DNA from: Thoreauomyces humboldtii
Lineage: Eukaryota; Chytridiomycota; Chytridiomycetes; Spizellomycetales; Powellomycetaceae
Reading direction: 5' to 3'
Assembly: GCA_027596035.1 (NCBI GenBank)
Contig: JADGJA010000128.1
Coordinates: forward strand, 1-39,052
Length of the DNA stretch: 39,052 nucleotides
Shown: one piece after another, positions 20,034-29,763 of the stretch
Layout: each line of letters begins with the position of its first letter
Numbering within the stretch: the stretch's first letter is position 1
Position numbers and translations under genes: made by a program
Notes under the pieces: generated by a model
Told to the model about the DNA's origin: nothing
Seen by the model: only the letters and a program-made list of their open reading frames with translations
Databases searched by the model: none

Positions 20034-21961
20034 CTAGCCTCCTGGCTCCTCCATCTCTAACCCTTCTTCTTGAGAGGGTTGGCGCGCGTAACCGCCTGCG
20101 GCTGCCTTCGATCGTGCAACGAGACTCAGGAACGGAGCTAATATCCTCGTACCAAGGTCTAGGAAGAATAAGAAGGGAAACGTTGAACACTGGTGTCGAA
20201 CAGGATACCTGAAATGAGGAGCCTTACCGTCCCATCCGAGTCGCTTGTGAACCACCACCCACCACACTGGTATCCCGCTGGCCAGGAATGCGAGAGCTCC
20301 TAACGCTGTCCAGGGAGCTCCCATCACGCTCGACCCCAGCAGGAACAGCACCGAGGCGAGAAATACGACGGCAACAGGGGTCCAAACCCTGTACGGTCTG
20401 ACCAGATCGGGTTGAGTGAACCTCAACCGTAGAAGCGCCGTCACCGCCAGCAGGTAGAAGAACCAGGCGATCATCGAATAGAAGTTCACCAGCGAAGTGA
20501 AGTCTCCCACGAACACAAAGAGGCATGAAAGTGTAGACTGAGCAACGAGAGCGTTGTAGGGAGTGCGATAGCGAGGGTGAATTTTCCCAAGCCAGGCAGG
20601 AAGGTGACCGGCATGGGACGACACGTGAGCGAGGCGGGCTCCCGTAAAGATGGAGGCGTTGCTGGCGCCGAGTGTGGAGCCGATGACAATGAGAGGTATG
20701 AGGATTGCGCCCGCGTGACCGAATGCGTACTTTCCGAAAGCCATCGCAATCGTATTGCTGCTGACAATCACCTGAATGCAGGAATGAGACTATGAGAAAG
20801 GACTAGCAGACACATCTATGGTCACAGTTGGAAACATACCGCAGCAGGCAATACCGCGTAGTACGCCACATTCGCTAGCAGGTAACAGACTATGACGATG
20901 GATGGCCCGATTGTGATGGCCCTTGGGAGGTCCCGAGAAGGGTTCTTGAGCTCCCCAGCTACCAGATTCAGATTGTTCCACCCATCGTAGGCCCACAAAG
21001 CCGAATAAAGGGCCAAAGCATAATCCCCTGGACTCGTGGAAGACCCTGCGAAAAGTTTTCCGTGTCCAAAGTTGCCTTCCTCTGCCGCCGATGGAGCGGT
21101 CCCAGGTCGATCGATGGATTCCGTTGGTGAGGTGAGCCCGCCCGTGATCAGTTGCCACACACCAATCAGGCCGATGACAAGAAGAGATAGGATCTTGAGA
21201 ACAGTGAAGATATTCTGCACGACGGTCCCAGCCCGCGTAGATACACAATTCAGAGTGGTGAGTCCAAGTATGCAGACCAATGCCATGAACTTGACCAACC
21301 ACACAGGAAGAGGATCCTCTGCTGGATGAGTGTAGTACATGAGTCTCACGGCATACTCGGCCGTGATGAAGGTGATGATTGACACGGAGCCAGGGCGGGT
21401 GACAGTAGCGCCTGTCCACGAGAACAGGAATGCTGGTAGGTGACCGAATGCGGCCATGAGATACGGATGTTCCCCGCCAGACTGCGGAAAAGCGGTGCCA
21501 AGTTCCGCATACGCCATGCCGCCGGTGATGGCCAACCCTCCTGCTACCGCCCAGACCGCAAGGGCAGCGCCTACGGACCCGGCATGGGCGAAAACCGGGC
21601 CGGGAGAGGCAAAGATTCCGCTGCCGATGCTCATCCCGACGATCAAGGCGAGGGCGGACCAAAAGGTCAAGTTTGCCGGTAAACTCGTCTCTGCCCGCGA
21701 AAGCGTGGTAGATAGTGGAATCAGAAACTGGTTGTCCAATTCAAAGGTCCCTGAGGATAATGTACGGTTATGTGTGGCGGGCCGCGTGCGGTCTGCGACC
21801 GGAAGTAATGCATTGATGTCGTCCTCCAGCCCCAGATCTGCGTTGTCGTAGTCGTCGGCAGTGTATTCGAAGCCTCCTTCATCGTCAAGGTCGTTAAAGT
21901 CTGCGAAGTCGTCGGTCGGGAACGGCGAGGCGGGCCGTCCTGTTGCCGCAGGATATGACAT
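20034..21961 (-). CDS. LAT-type (SLC7-like) amino acid permease
   Basis: Plasma-membrane amino acid transporter of the APC superfamily, L-type group, which in fungi includes methionine permeases. Exons 21961..20840, 20771..20228 and 20158..20034 (introns of 68 and 69 nt). An acidic cytosolic N-terminus (DDFADFNDLDDEGG) precedes about 12 hydrophobic helices. The first, LIVGMSIGSGIFASPGPV, carries the family's GSGIF unwound segment; later signatures are GGMAYAELGTAFPQSGGEHP, ALWAYDGWNNLNLVAGELKN and STLGASNASIFTGAR. The second intron has a good donor (GTAAGG) and acceptor (TTCTTCCTAG) but is in frame without a stop, so retention would add 23 residues before the tail. The ATG at 22156 is also in frame, but the extra 65 residues look like translated leader, so I prefer 21961. 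The substrate is not certain. Confidence 0.85.
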
Positions 21962-22294
21962 ATCGAAGCTCCTCGAGATGGTCTCGACAACCTCGTGCCC
22001 CTGGTGACTCTGGCTCGCACTGGCACAGAGCAAAGGAGAGGAAGGACGTGTGGGACCCAAAAGTGAGAATGCCGATGCCTGTGGAAACTGCACGGCACGA
22101 AGGGCACAGCTTCCTGCGACGATTGTCAAAAGCCTCGTCGCGTGCTTGCATTGCACTCGCCATCCCGTTCATCCCACCGATTCCCACGTTCAGTTGACAA
22201 GTATCATACATGTACGTCTTGGGTGTCAACCACATCCCTGCGAGAGTCATTACTCACGCTCACCTTCGCGATCTTGTGACCCCGCTAGAGCACC

Positions 22295-22942
22295 ATGCCA
22301 GCCGACACCATAAACGTCAAACTGGCCAAGGGCAAGGAGGAAAAGGACAAAGGAAACGCTCAGTTCAAGGCTGGAAATGTTACTGAAGGTGCGCTCTGGT
22401 GGGTGGCGGTTGCTTTGCACCGCAGCGGCTAAGGTGACCGACTTCTCTATCTCGTGTAGCTCTTCGGTCATATCATACTGCAACACTCTACCTGACGGGA
22501 CTGGATAATGCAGCCATGTCTGCCTTCGTGCCAGGTCAGGCTCTGGCTGAGGAACTGAAAGCTGACATCAAGGAGGTACGTTGCTGTTTCACTCGCTCTG
22601 CGTGTTCCCAGAACGATGACCGTCATGGTCCTTGTACAGACTTTGAAGGCGTGCTACAGCAACATGGCTGCCTGCTACATCAAGCAGTCCAAGTTTGACA
22701 AGTGCATTAGTACCTGCACAAAGATCATTGCATTGGATCCTGCAAACCCGAAGGCGCATTATCGTCGGGGGCTCTCGTACCTAGCTCTAAACAATGCCGA
22801 CGCCGCGTTATCGGATCAGAAAAAGGCAGCAGAGCTCGCTCCCCAGGACAAAGGGATCCGGGAAGAACTCGGAAAAGCAGCGGCGGCGGTAAAGGAAGGA
22901 GAAGAGAAGGCACGGGCTGTATTTAGGGGCAAGCTGGCGTAA
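22295..22942 (+). CDS. Small TPR-domain protein
   Basis: Exons 22295..22388, 22460..22575 and 22640..22942 (introns of 71 and 64 nt) encode 170 residues. The N-terminus starts KLAKGKEEKDKGNAQFKAGN, as in the first helix of TPR co-chaperones. Two further TPR-like helix pairs follow: ACYSNMAACYIKQSKFDKCI and AHYRRGLSYLALNNADAALS, ending in a charged helix. The pattern is that of a short three-TPR protein, which binds the C-terminal EEVD peptides of Hsp70/Hsp90 in many relatives; no catalytic domain is present. Its ATG lies about 330 bp from that of the divergent permease, so the two promoters share little space. Confidence 0.82.
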
Positions 22943-23558
22943 AAAGTGTCGTTCAAGGGGGGAATGATGGCCGGGTTACCAGGTCATTGGTTCCAACATT
23001 ACCAGCGATGAAGCCGGACAGCAAGGGATCATTTGTTGCGTGGGGCACTGCTGTACCTCGAGAACGCTAACCCGCCGGCGACAGCCTGCAATGGGAAGTC
23101 GACTGATCGTTGAGGATCCTCCCAGAGCTCGCCCGCAAGTTTCTTAGTAACCTAGCAAGCTGATACCTACGCACGAGTGATTTGTGCGCTGCGGCGTGCG
23201 TTCGAGAGGCCTGTAACTGGGGTTCTCCTGTCCCTGATGTTACATTAGTGGCCCGTTCAAATGTACAGTACATCAAAGAATATCTGCGCCGCACGTCGCA
23301 CGTCTTTGGCAGGCTGCGTCGCTGCCGAAGAAGACCAGTCTTCAGCAGCCTATCCCGTCAATCTTTTCCCGTCAATCTCTGTACAGAAGCCTATGGGCTA
23401 TTTCCGGCCATGTCCCCATCTTTCCGACGTTAGTGCTCCTGCGACTTCTGTTTTCTTCCAAACCAAATACCGGGCATTTCCGACGGAAGGTTGTTTTTGG
23501 TCCATCTCAGCTCGGAAACGGCTATCGGAACGCTCCCAGCTCATAGCAGGAAACCAAT
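22943..23558. other. Intergenic region upstream of the membrane protein gene
   Basis: About 615 bp between two + strand genes, holding the 3' end of the TPR gene and the promoter of the next. I see no coding frame with family features and no RNA gene. Confidence 0.4.
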
Positions 23559-25844
23559 ATGCCGAACTACTCCCGGGTTCCTAACTCAGACGATGCGAGC
23601 GACTCACCCCGCCGGGGTCCTGCATCGTCCTTCTCGATATCGGTGCAAGCACCCACTCCAACGTCTACCATTCGTTCGCCCGCGGCTGCTCTCCACACGC
23701 ATCCTTCCAATCGAGTTTCGATCTCCATACCAAGGAATCCCTCATCGGTGACATCCCCCCTATCCCCTCCCAGTGACTATGCAGACTCCGACGAAGACAA
23801 CGACAACGACGTCCTCTCGCCTACTTCACCCATCCGACCGCCAGGTCCTCGTTTCATAAAGTGCATAGGACAACCGAAAGACGCATCTTCGGGCGATCAG
23901 GTCCTGGATGTAGACCCGCTCACGGGAGCCCCCATAAAACCGACTCCTTCCTCGGTCGTCAACGCTGCCAACCCCGATACCGTTTTGGTGGACGTCTTGG
24001 AGGCCGCCAACGAGGATCCCTTCACTTTGGAACCTTTCGAAAGCCTCATTGCCCTGTGTCTGGACAGCGGGAAGGACTTTATCCTTGCGAGGGTCACTAC
24101 GGTCGACCCACATGATGAGAACAGGCTGTATTATTCGTACTATGCGGCGCATCATCTGAACAAGGTACGAGGTCCGATCTCGGGCACAATGGAAAATTGG
24201 TGACCATGAAAGGGCTCAAGAAAATGACTTGACGTATTTTCTCCGACAGGTCTTGTTTCGAACTCAACCGGAAGAGGGCCTCCTACATCGCATGAAAGCA
24301 AAGAATGTAGGAGCATTTGCTTATGCTAGCTCTATTCTTTTCTGCATCTTCGAACTCATCGCTTCTTGGGATTCGTGACAGCCGCTTAACAACATGACGA
24401 TCGTGGGCGACGTGCACTATTACGTGGTCAGCACCGCCGATCCTACCGGTACGCCGATCGAGGACGTCAACCACAACGACCGTCGCAACTCGTTCGACTC
24501 TGTCAGGTCATCCGCCGCCTCCTTTCGATCCTTCGCGTCCGCTCGATCCGGAGGCGCCGCTTCGTCCATCCGGAGCATGCTGTCGGTCCTGTCCGTCTCG
24601 TCGGCGGCGTCCGGTCAGGCTGGAGCGAGGAGAGAGTTCGATGGGTTCAGGTGGAGGAAGAAGTCGAGAGGGAGGAGCGCGGGTTCGTCGTCCGGGGATC
24701 CGCTTCTGCATCCTGAACAGGAAGGTGGTGGTTTGAGCAGACTTCTGGGGATGGGTGGCAACGGTGGCAACAGGAAACGAACGCTGCATCTCATCATGCG
24801 ACCGGATGCCGTAGCGGATGGGGTCGAGGATGTGGTATCGCTGACTGAGGAGGAAGGGGGAAGACCTGGTGGCTCAAGCGGTTCCAAGAACGGAAGGATT
24901 CGACAGAGGCCCTCTTCGGCACAACCGCTGTCCACAAGCGGTCAGAAAGAGAGCCGGAGTCGACGCAATTCTATGGACGATGCGTACGTCGAGGAGGTGG
25001 AAGGTGAGGACACTACGGAAGGCTCAGCGCAAGGGAAAGGAAACTCTTCTCGTCGTGGCAAGGACAAAGCAACAGGGACGGGTGTCGCTTTACGTCCCGG
25101 TTCCACGACCCCAAAGATCCACCGACGGGTTCGATCCATCAGCTTCTCCAACGAGCAGCAACAGCAACGTTCCCGAGGAGGACTAGGAACGGGGGAAGCG
25201 TTGAACGTTCAAGAATGGATCCAGAGTCATGATACCGATCTACCCGCCGACGTGGATCAGGACGATCAAACCCTCGTCCGACCCCGTCCCACCCGCATCA
25301 ACACCGCCAGCAACCATCCTCGGCCAAAGAACCGAACCCCGCTCCTCGAGCAAGCTCTCCTCTCCCCATCCCCACCCACAACCTACATCGCCCGATACTA
25401 CGCCTCGGACGACGACTTTCTCATGAAGTCGACCGTCAGAGCCTACTTCAAGCAGCATGCTCTCGAGACGTCTGATGCGGTCCTCTTCACCATTCCATCC
25501 AGTAGCACCGTGGAGCCCCAGGACATATTGGAGGGGACCGAGGCTCATCCTGCGTTGACGGGATTCGTATATGCGGTGAGCGAGGAAGGAACCGGGTGGA
25601 TGGGGATGGGCGGAAGGGGAGCCGGGAGAATCGTTAAGTGGATCATGATGGGATACATCGTCATCGGGTTCCTGCTGATCAAGTTCATCGGTGAGTCTGG
25701 GTTTTCGTCCTTGTCGGATTTTACAAATCACCTTACTGATGATATTGTCACTCGAAAACTGTCTCAGTGCCAGCGCCATATGCTTACATTACCGCGTTTG
25801 TACTCATCTTCCTGATGTGCCTCGTGATGATTCTCTGTATGTGA
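23559..25844 (+). CDS. Conserved-looking protein with C-terminal membrane hairpin
   Basis: Function not recognised. Exons 23559..24164, 24250..24306, 24382..25690 and 25768..25844 (introns of 85, 75 and 77 nt) give 682 residues. The first ~95 residues are Ser/Pro-rich. A folded-looking segment follows: RFIKCIGQPKDASSGDQVLD, then LYYSYYAAHHLNK, FRTQPEEGLLHRMKAKN and PLNNMTIVGDVHYYVV across three exons. A long low-complexity Ser/Arg/Gly region (24480-25330) comes next, then a second ordered part (TTYIARYYASDDDFLMKSTV, HPALTGFVYAVSE), and two adjacent hydrophobic helices at the very end, KWIMMGYIVIGFLLIKFI and AYITAFVLIFLMCLVMIL. The second helix exists only after the last splice. A tail-anchored hairpin in an internal membrane with most of the protein cytosolic is my inference. 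Confidence 0.75.
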
Positions 25845-26139
25845 TGCCTGAGTTCTGCTGCTGTTTGACACACGATGATTGGCCCCGTTAGGATATTTTC
25901 TGCGCTGGTGCCGTACAAATATACATGTGTGAAGCGGACACCCAAGCGGAAAAGAAACTTCGACGGCCAGTCATTTAATGCAAAGATCGAGCAGCAAAGT
26001 GCAATTGAGCAGGACGATTTGGTGCAAGGGAATAAGAAGAAAATAAATTCGCAATTGCGAAAAGGTTTCGTGCGCTGTAAGAGTCTATAAAACTCGGTAT
26101 CTCAAACTCCCTCAACGGCTCGAGCTTGAAACTATCTGG
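25845..26139. other. Convergent 3' region
   Basis: 295 bp between the 3' ends of two convergent genes, AT-richer than its surroundings. It includes CTATAAAA near 26085, which points at no promoterless gene and is probably part of a 3' end. Nothing else is seen. Confidence 0.35.
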
Positions 26140-28833
26140 TCATCTTCCAGCTGTGCCAGCCGCAGTTCCAAGGGGCGGCACGACTAGGTTCCGCCCGGAT
26201 GAGTTGATCACCCTCCACACCGTCTTGCGCTCCTTGCCCTGACCGTCACCGCCGTTCTCTGTCTCCTTCTCATCCCGCGCGTTCCTCTCCTTTACCGCTG
26301 CTGCAAGTCTCTCGGGTGTGCACAGGAGACACGTGTACTTGCTGTCGGGGTCGTCGGCGAGGCTCTCGTATCTCTGGGTATCGAGTTCCGCGTCGCAGCT
26401 GACGTGGATCCACCGATCGCAGGCGTCGCAGCACACCATGGCAGAGTCCTCGTCCTCGCGGTAGACGCCCATGCAGACGGGACAGAACTGCTTCATCTTG
26501 TACTGGGAGAAGCAAGGTGGGCAGTACGTGCAGAGGAAGGTCCCGTAGGCCGAGGTGACCACGTCGGGTTCCTGACGAGATGAAGCCGGGACGACGGCGT
26601 GAGACCATTCGGTCGCTTCCGTGGTGCCGCACGAGGTGCACTTTGCACAAAGTGGGCAAAGCCACGTGCCGGCGGGTGCCTCGTCGAGGGGAGGCTCTAG
26701 ACAGAAGGTGTGGTAACCGCGATCACATGTGTCGCAGAAAAGAAGCCGGGCGTCGTCACCCGCGCTCTGGCATCGCACGCACGTCTTGCACTCGCTGCAA
26801 TGCCAGTCGTAGGTCTGGGCCTTGCAGATGAGGACCGCGTCATCGAACTCGATGCAGGACGGATGATGATTTGTGCCGCAGCTCGCGCAGGTAAGTAAGG
26901 TGGGAGGGTTCAGCGTTTTAGGCTTGTTTGAGCCGGGAGCAGGCGCAGGCGGGATCACGCTGTGGCAATGAACGCAGGTGGTAGGGTCAATGGAAGGTGG
27001 ATCGACCGGCTTGGTATGGTAGAGGCATTTTTCACCGACATGAAATACAGGTCGCTTGCAGCCTATTCCTGAGCGGGTGATCTCGCCGCACGCAAGTTCG
27101 ACGTGCTTGGAGCGGCCTGCCTGGGTCGCAGCCGCGCCACTGCCAGGAGCTGGCGTTAAAGTAGACGCCGATGTTTCTGGTACCACCGTCTGAGATTGCG
27201 TCGAAGGCTGAAAATCTTCTAGAGGCTGAGCAGCTGCACTCTGTGGGAGAGTTTCGAGAACTGACGGGGTATCGGAGGTGGTCGGAGGAACTTTGGTCGA
27301 GGTGATGATGGGAGAGGCATCCTGATCGGAGGGACTGAACCTTGAACGGTGAATGGGAAACATGCCTTGATACTGCCCCGGAATCAGCGCGACTGGATAC
27401 AATTCTTCATCTTGGTGATCGTCCAAGCGCATCCAGGCTGCGCCGTTCGGCGCCGAACCGGCGCTATCCGTAGATGACACAATGACAGCACTCTCGACCG
27501 CCAGCGGCTTCTTAAGCGTGCCTTGCGCCAGCTCTACAGTAATGTTTCGTGGCTGCGTCAGCGAGGGTATTTGCTCGATGTTGGTGTGACGATCGAGGAA
27601 CGTGCGCGGACGACGCATCATGAGACGCCGGTTGAAATCTGCAGCTGATGTGGCTCGCTTGTAGAGGAACTCGTCACCGGTCAACGCCGCTGGTATTTCA
27701 AGGCGAGGACCTGTGGTGAACGGAAGATAGAGCTCACGGTCTTCCTGAGTCATGCGACTAGGGGCGCGCGCGAGGGTGGCAGCCGTGGGCTTTGCTTGCC
27801 TCGACGGGTCGAAGCCCATCGGGTAGTCCTCATCATCGTCATCGTTGTCCGGGTCGTCCGGAGGCTCTTCTTTGTCGCCGACCCAGTAGTCATCCCGAAC
27901 GGGCTTTCCACGCTTGATCACTTTATGCCCGAATGCCCGGAAGATGCTGCGCGCCGTGGCAATCGAGACCGGTCTTTTGCGAAACTGTCCCGGAAGCAGG
28001 TTGTTCGCAGCGAGGTAGTTCTTGTCTTCCTCACTGCCGTGCACGCGCGTGATGTGCTGGTTCTTGAGGAAGAAAAAGTAGGTGTCGCGGTACTGGAGGA
28101 CCTTTGCGATGTCAACGGTCATCATGTACAGACGGGTGGGATGGCGAGGCAGACTGAACGTCTTCATGCGGTACTCGCGTCCGCCGGAGAGTTCTCCGGA
28201 CTTGTTGACCTTGAGCTCGCCGCGCTCGTCCCATTCGGTCTCGATGTCCTCTGCGCTCACGTCCCTGACGCCGAGCGTGTCGGGTCGGTTGCTGGGTCTC
28301 GGCGTGCCGGCCGGTCGACCTCGTCCTCGGCCTCGACCCCGACCTCTGCCTCTGCCTCTGCCCCTGCCGCGCCCGGAGGGGGTCGCAAGCGCCGCAACCC
28401 TGTCGTGGACGACGTCGCTCGTTTCCGCCCCGGCCTCCTCGGTCTCCTCGTCGTCGTCGGACGCTCCGTCGACCATGACATTTTCGTCCTCCAGGTTCGT
28501 GGAATCGTCGTCGTCATTGTCGTCCTCGATGTCGAGAACATTGTCTTCGCCGTTCGCGTCGGAAGCAGCGACGGATGGCGGTGCCGTGCTGCCGTCGTCC
28601 TCGGTCTCGTTCGACGCACCACTGCGCCCCCGTTTCGACGGAGACGGCGAGTCCCCGTCGCTATCACGTCCAGCAACCGGATCCTTTCCCCCTGGTACCT
28701 TGCGCTTGCGTGAGGACTGGCGGATGGGCGGGAGGGCGTGCGCTGAATTGGGAGTTTCTAGCACGTCCAGAGACTCTGTGGATGGGGAATCGTCCGAACC
28801 CAGCGGCGACTCTGCTGCAGCGGGCGCAGTCAT
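26140..28833 (-). CDS. RSC7: Rsc7/Swp82-type chromatin remodeller subunit fused to PHD fingers
   Basis: Single open frame, 897 residues from ATG 28833 (an in-frame ATG at 29004 would add 57 unlikely residues). Order: Ser/Asp-rich N-terminus; long acidic stretch; a Gly-Arg dipeptide array at residues ~152-171; then at ~219-314 the domain shared by yeast Rsc7/Npl6 and Swp82 (YRMKTFSLPRHPTRLYMMT, VLQYRDTYFFF, ATARSIFRAFGHKVI, VRDDYW). A linker follows. From ~580 come a CGEI...GCKRP...C..H zinc-like segment and three Cys/His-rich modules: CVHCH...CASCG, a canonical PHD (CVRCQ, LLFCDTCDRGYHTFCLEPP, WLCPLC), and FCPVC...VCCDACDRWIHVSCD...CLLC. Expected role: nuclear subunit of an RSC or SWI/SNF-type ATP-dependent remodeller that reads histone tails. 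Yeast Rsc7 lacks PHD fingers; the fusion recalls animal PHF10/DPF subunits. Confidence 0.87.
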   Translation of the reverse strand: MTAPAAAESPLGSDDSPSTESLDVLETPNSAHALPPIRQSSRKRKVPGGKDPVAGRDSDGDSPSPSKRGRSGASNETEDDGSTAPPSVAASDANGEDNVLDIEDDNDDDDSTNLEDENVMVDGASDDDEETEEAGAETSDVVHDRVAALATPSGRGRGRGRGRGRGRGRGRGRPAGTPRPSNRPDTLGVRDVSAEDIETEWDERGELKVNKSGELSGGREYRMKTFSLPRHPTRLYMMTVDIAKVLQYRDTYFFFLKNQHITRVHGSEEDKNYLAANNLLPGQFRKRPVSIATARSIFRAFGHKVIKRGKPVRDDYWVGDKEEPPDDPDNDDDDEDYPMGFDPSRQAKPTAATLARAPSRMTQEDRELYLPFTTGPRLEIPAALTGDEFLYKRATSAADFNRRLMMRRPRTFLDRHTNIEQIPSLTQPRNITVELAQGTLKKPLAVESAVIVSSTDSAGSAPNGAAWMRLDDHQDEELYPVALIPGQYQGMFPIHRSRFSPSDQDASPIITSTKVPPTTSDTPSVLETLPQSAAAQPLEDFQPSTQSQTVVPETSASTLTPAPGSGAAATQAGRSKHVELACGEITRSGIGCKRPVFHVGEKCLYHTKPVDPPSIDPTTCVHCHSVIPPAPAPGSNKPKTLNPPTLLTCASCGTNHHPSCIEFDDAVLICKAQTYDWHCSECKTCVRCQSAGDDARLLFCDTCDRGYHTFCLEPPLDEAPAGTWLCPLCAKCTSCGTTEATEWSHAVVPASSRQEPDVVTSAYGTFLCTYCPPCFSQYKMKQFCPVCMGVYREDEDSAMVCCDACDRWIHVSCDAELDTQRYESLADDPDSKYTCLLCTPERLAAAVKERNARDEKETENGGDGQGKERKTVWRVINSSGRNLVVPPLGTAAGTAGR

Positions 28834-29041
28834 CTTTTGAGCCCGTGACTCCGTTGACAGGTGTGCAGAGATGTTCCTATGCAGGGTGTACTGGATCCGA
28901 AACGCACAGGCAATTCCATGCACGAGATGAGGGAGGGTGAAGAAGTAAGTGGGCGAGGAAGATTCAAAATGGTGCTCTTCGTCGTGTCCGACCGATCGGA
29001 ACACACTTCTCTCTCTCTCTCATCTCTCGTCTCTCTCGTCG

Positions 29042-29076
<35 letters not shown>

Positions 29077-29763
29077 CACCAAGCACGCATTCGCAAACGA
29101 CGGTTGCTTATGCACGCCAGAGGAACAGCCGTGCCCCCCCCCGGCGACGATTTCTATAAAGGATCGCAACATGTCTATTTATACTATAGCTAGAGCGCTG
29201 TCTTGGTCAGGGCGTTACGGAATCGTTTCGATGGATTGCGGGGCGAGGTCCAGATGGTCCGCCCCCGTCCATGTCCATGGATGCCACGATGCTGATGCTG
29301 CCAGAGTTCTCACAACGAGGAGCCCGATCCTGAAGTCCCATAGAAGCATACCGGTACTGCGTTCGGCGTGAGAGAGATCCCAAAAATCGATGTGACGAAC
29401 GGCGTAAGTTACTGTAGGTAACGATGACTGGGAGTGTTCCCAGTCCTTCAATCGGAGAATTTACGGCAGACGGCTGTATGCTAGAACGGCTGTATGCTGC
29501 ACTAGAATCTGCAACATGTTCTGCGTTGGTAAGAAGGACCTTTGTTGTTGCCATTTTCAGACTCCTCCTCTTGTGCGCACGCCATATCGTCCGTCGCCTG
29601 CCCATTCTCCGCCCCACCATACACAATCCTACAGTAGCTCTTACCCCAATCTCTCATCTCACCAAGGCTGCCCATACCATCCTTCTCTTTCCTGTTTCAT
29701 ACCAGCAGCATACAACACCTGAACCCCAAACTCATTCAAACAACGACAGAAGCAACCGCAACA
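28834..29763. other. Divergent promoter region with CT tract
   Basis: 930 bp between the Rsc7-PHD gene (-) and the siroheme gene (+). It holds a 70-bp CT-rich tract and, at 29150-29195, an AT-rich patch with CTATAAA. I see no gene. Confidence 0.4.
29007..29076 (+). repeat. CT-rich microsatellite
   Basis: Imperfect CT/TCT tract upstream of the Rsc7-PHD gene (GA-rich in its transcribed sense). Similar tracts lie near other promoters in this window. Confidence 0.8.

Noticed and set aside
20034..22156. ATG 22156 as start of the permease
   Set aside because: The added 65 residues are leader-like and not acidic/cytosolic as in relatives; kept only as an alternative.
27796..28713. 305-residue open frame on the + strand
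   Set aside because: Antisense to the Rsc7-PHD gene; its Val/Arg-rich composition mirrors the acidic GAC/GTC codons of the real gene.
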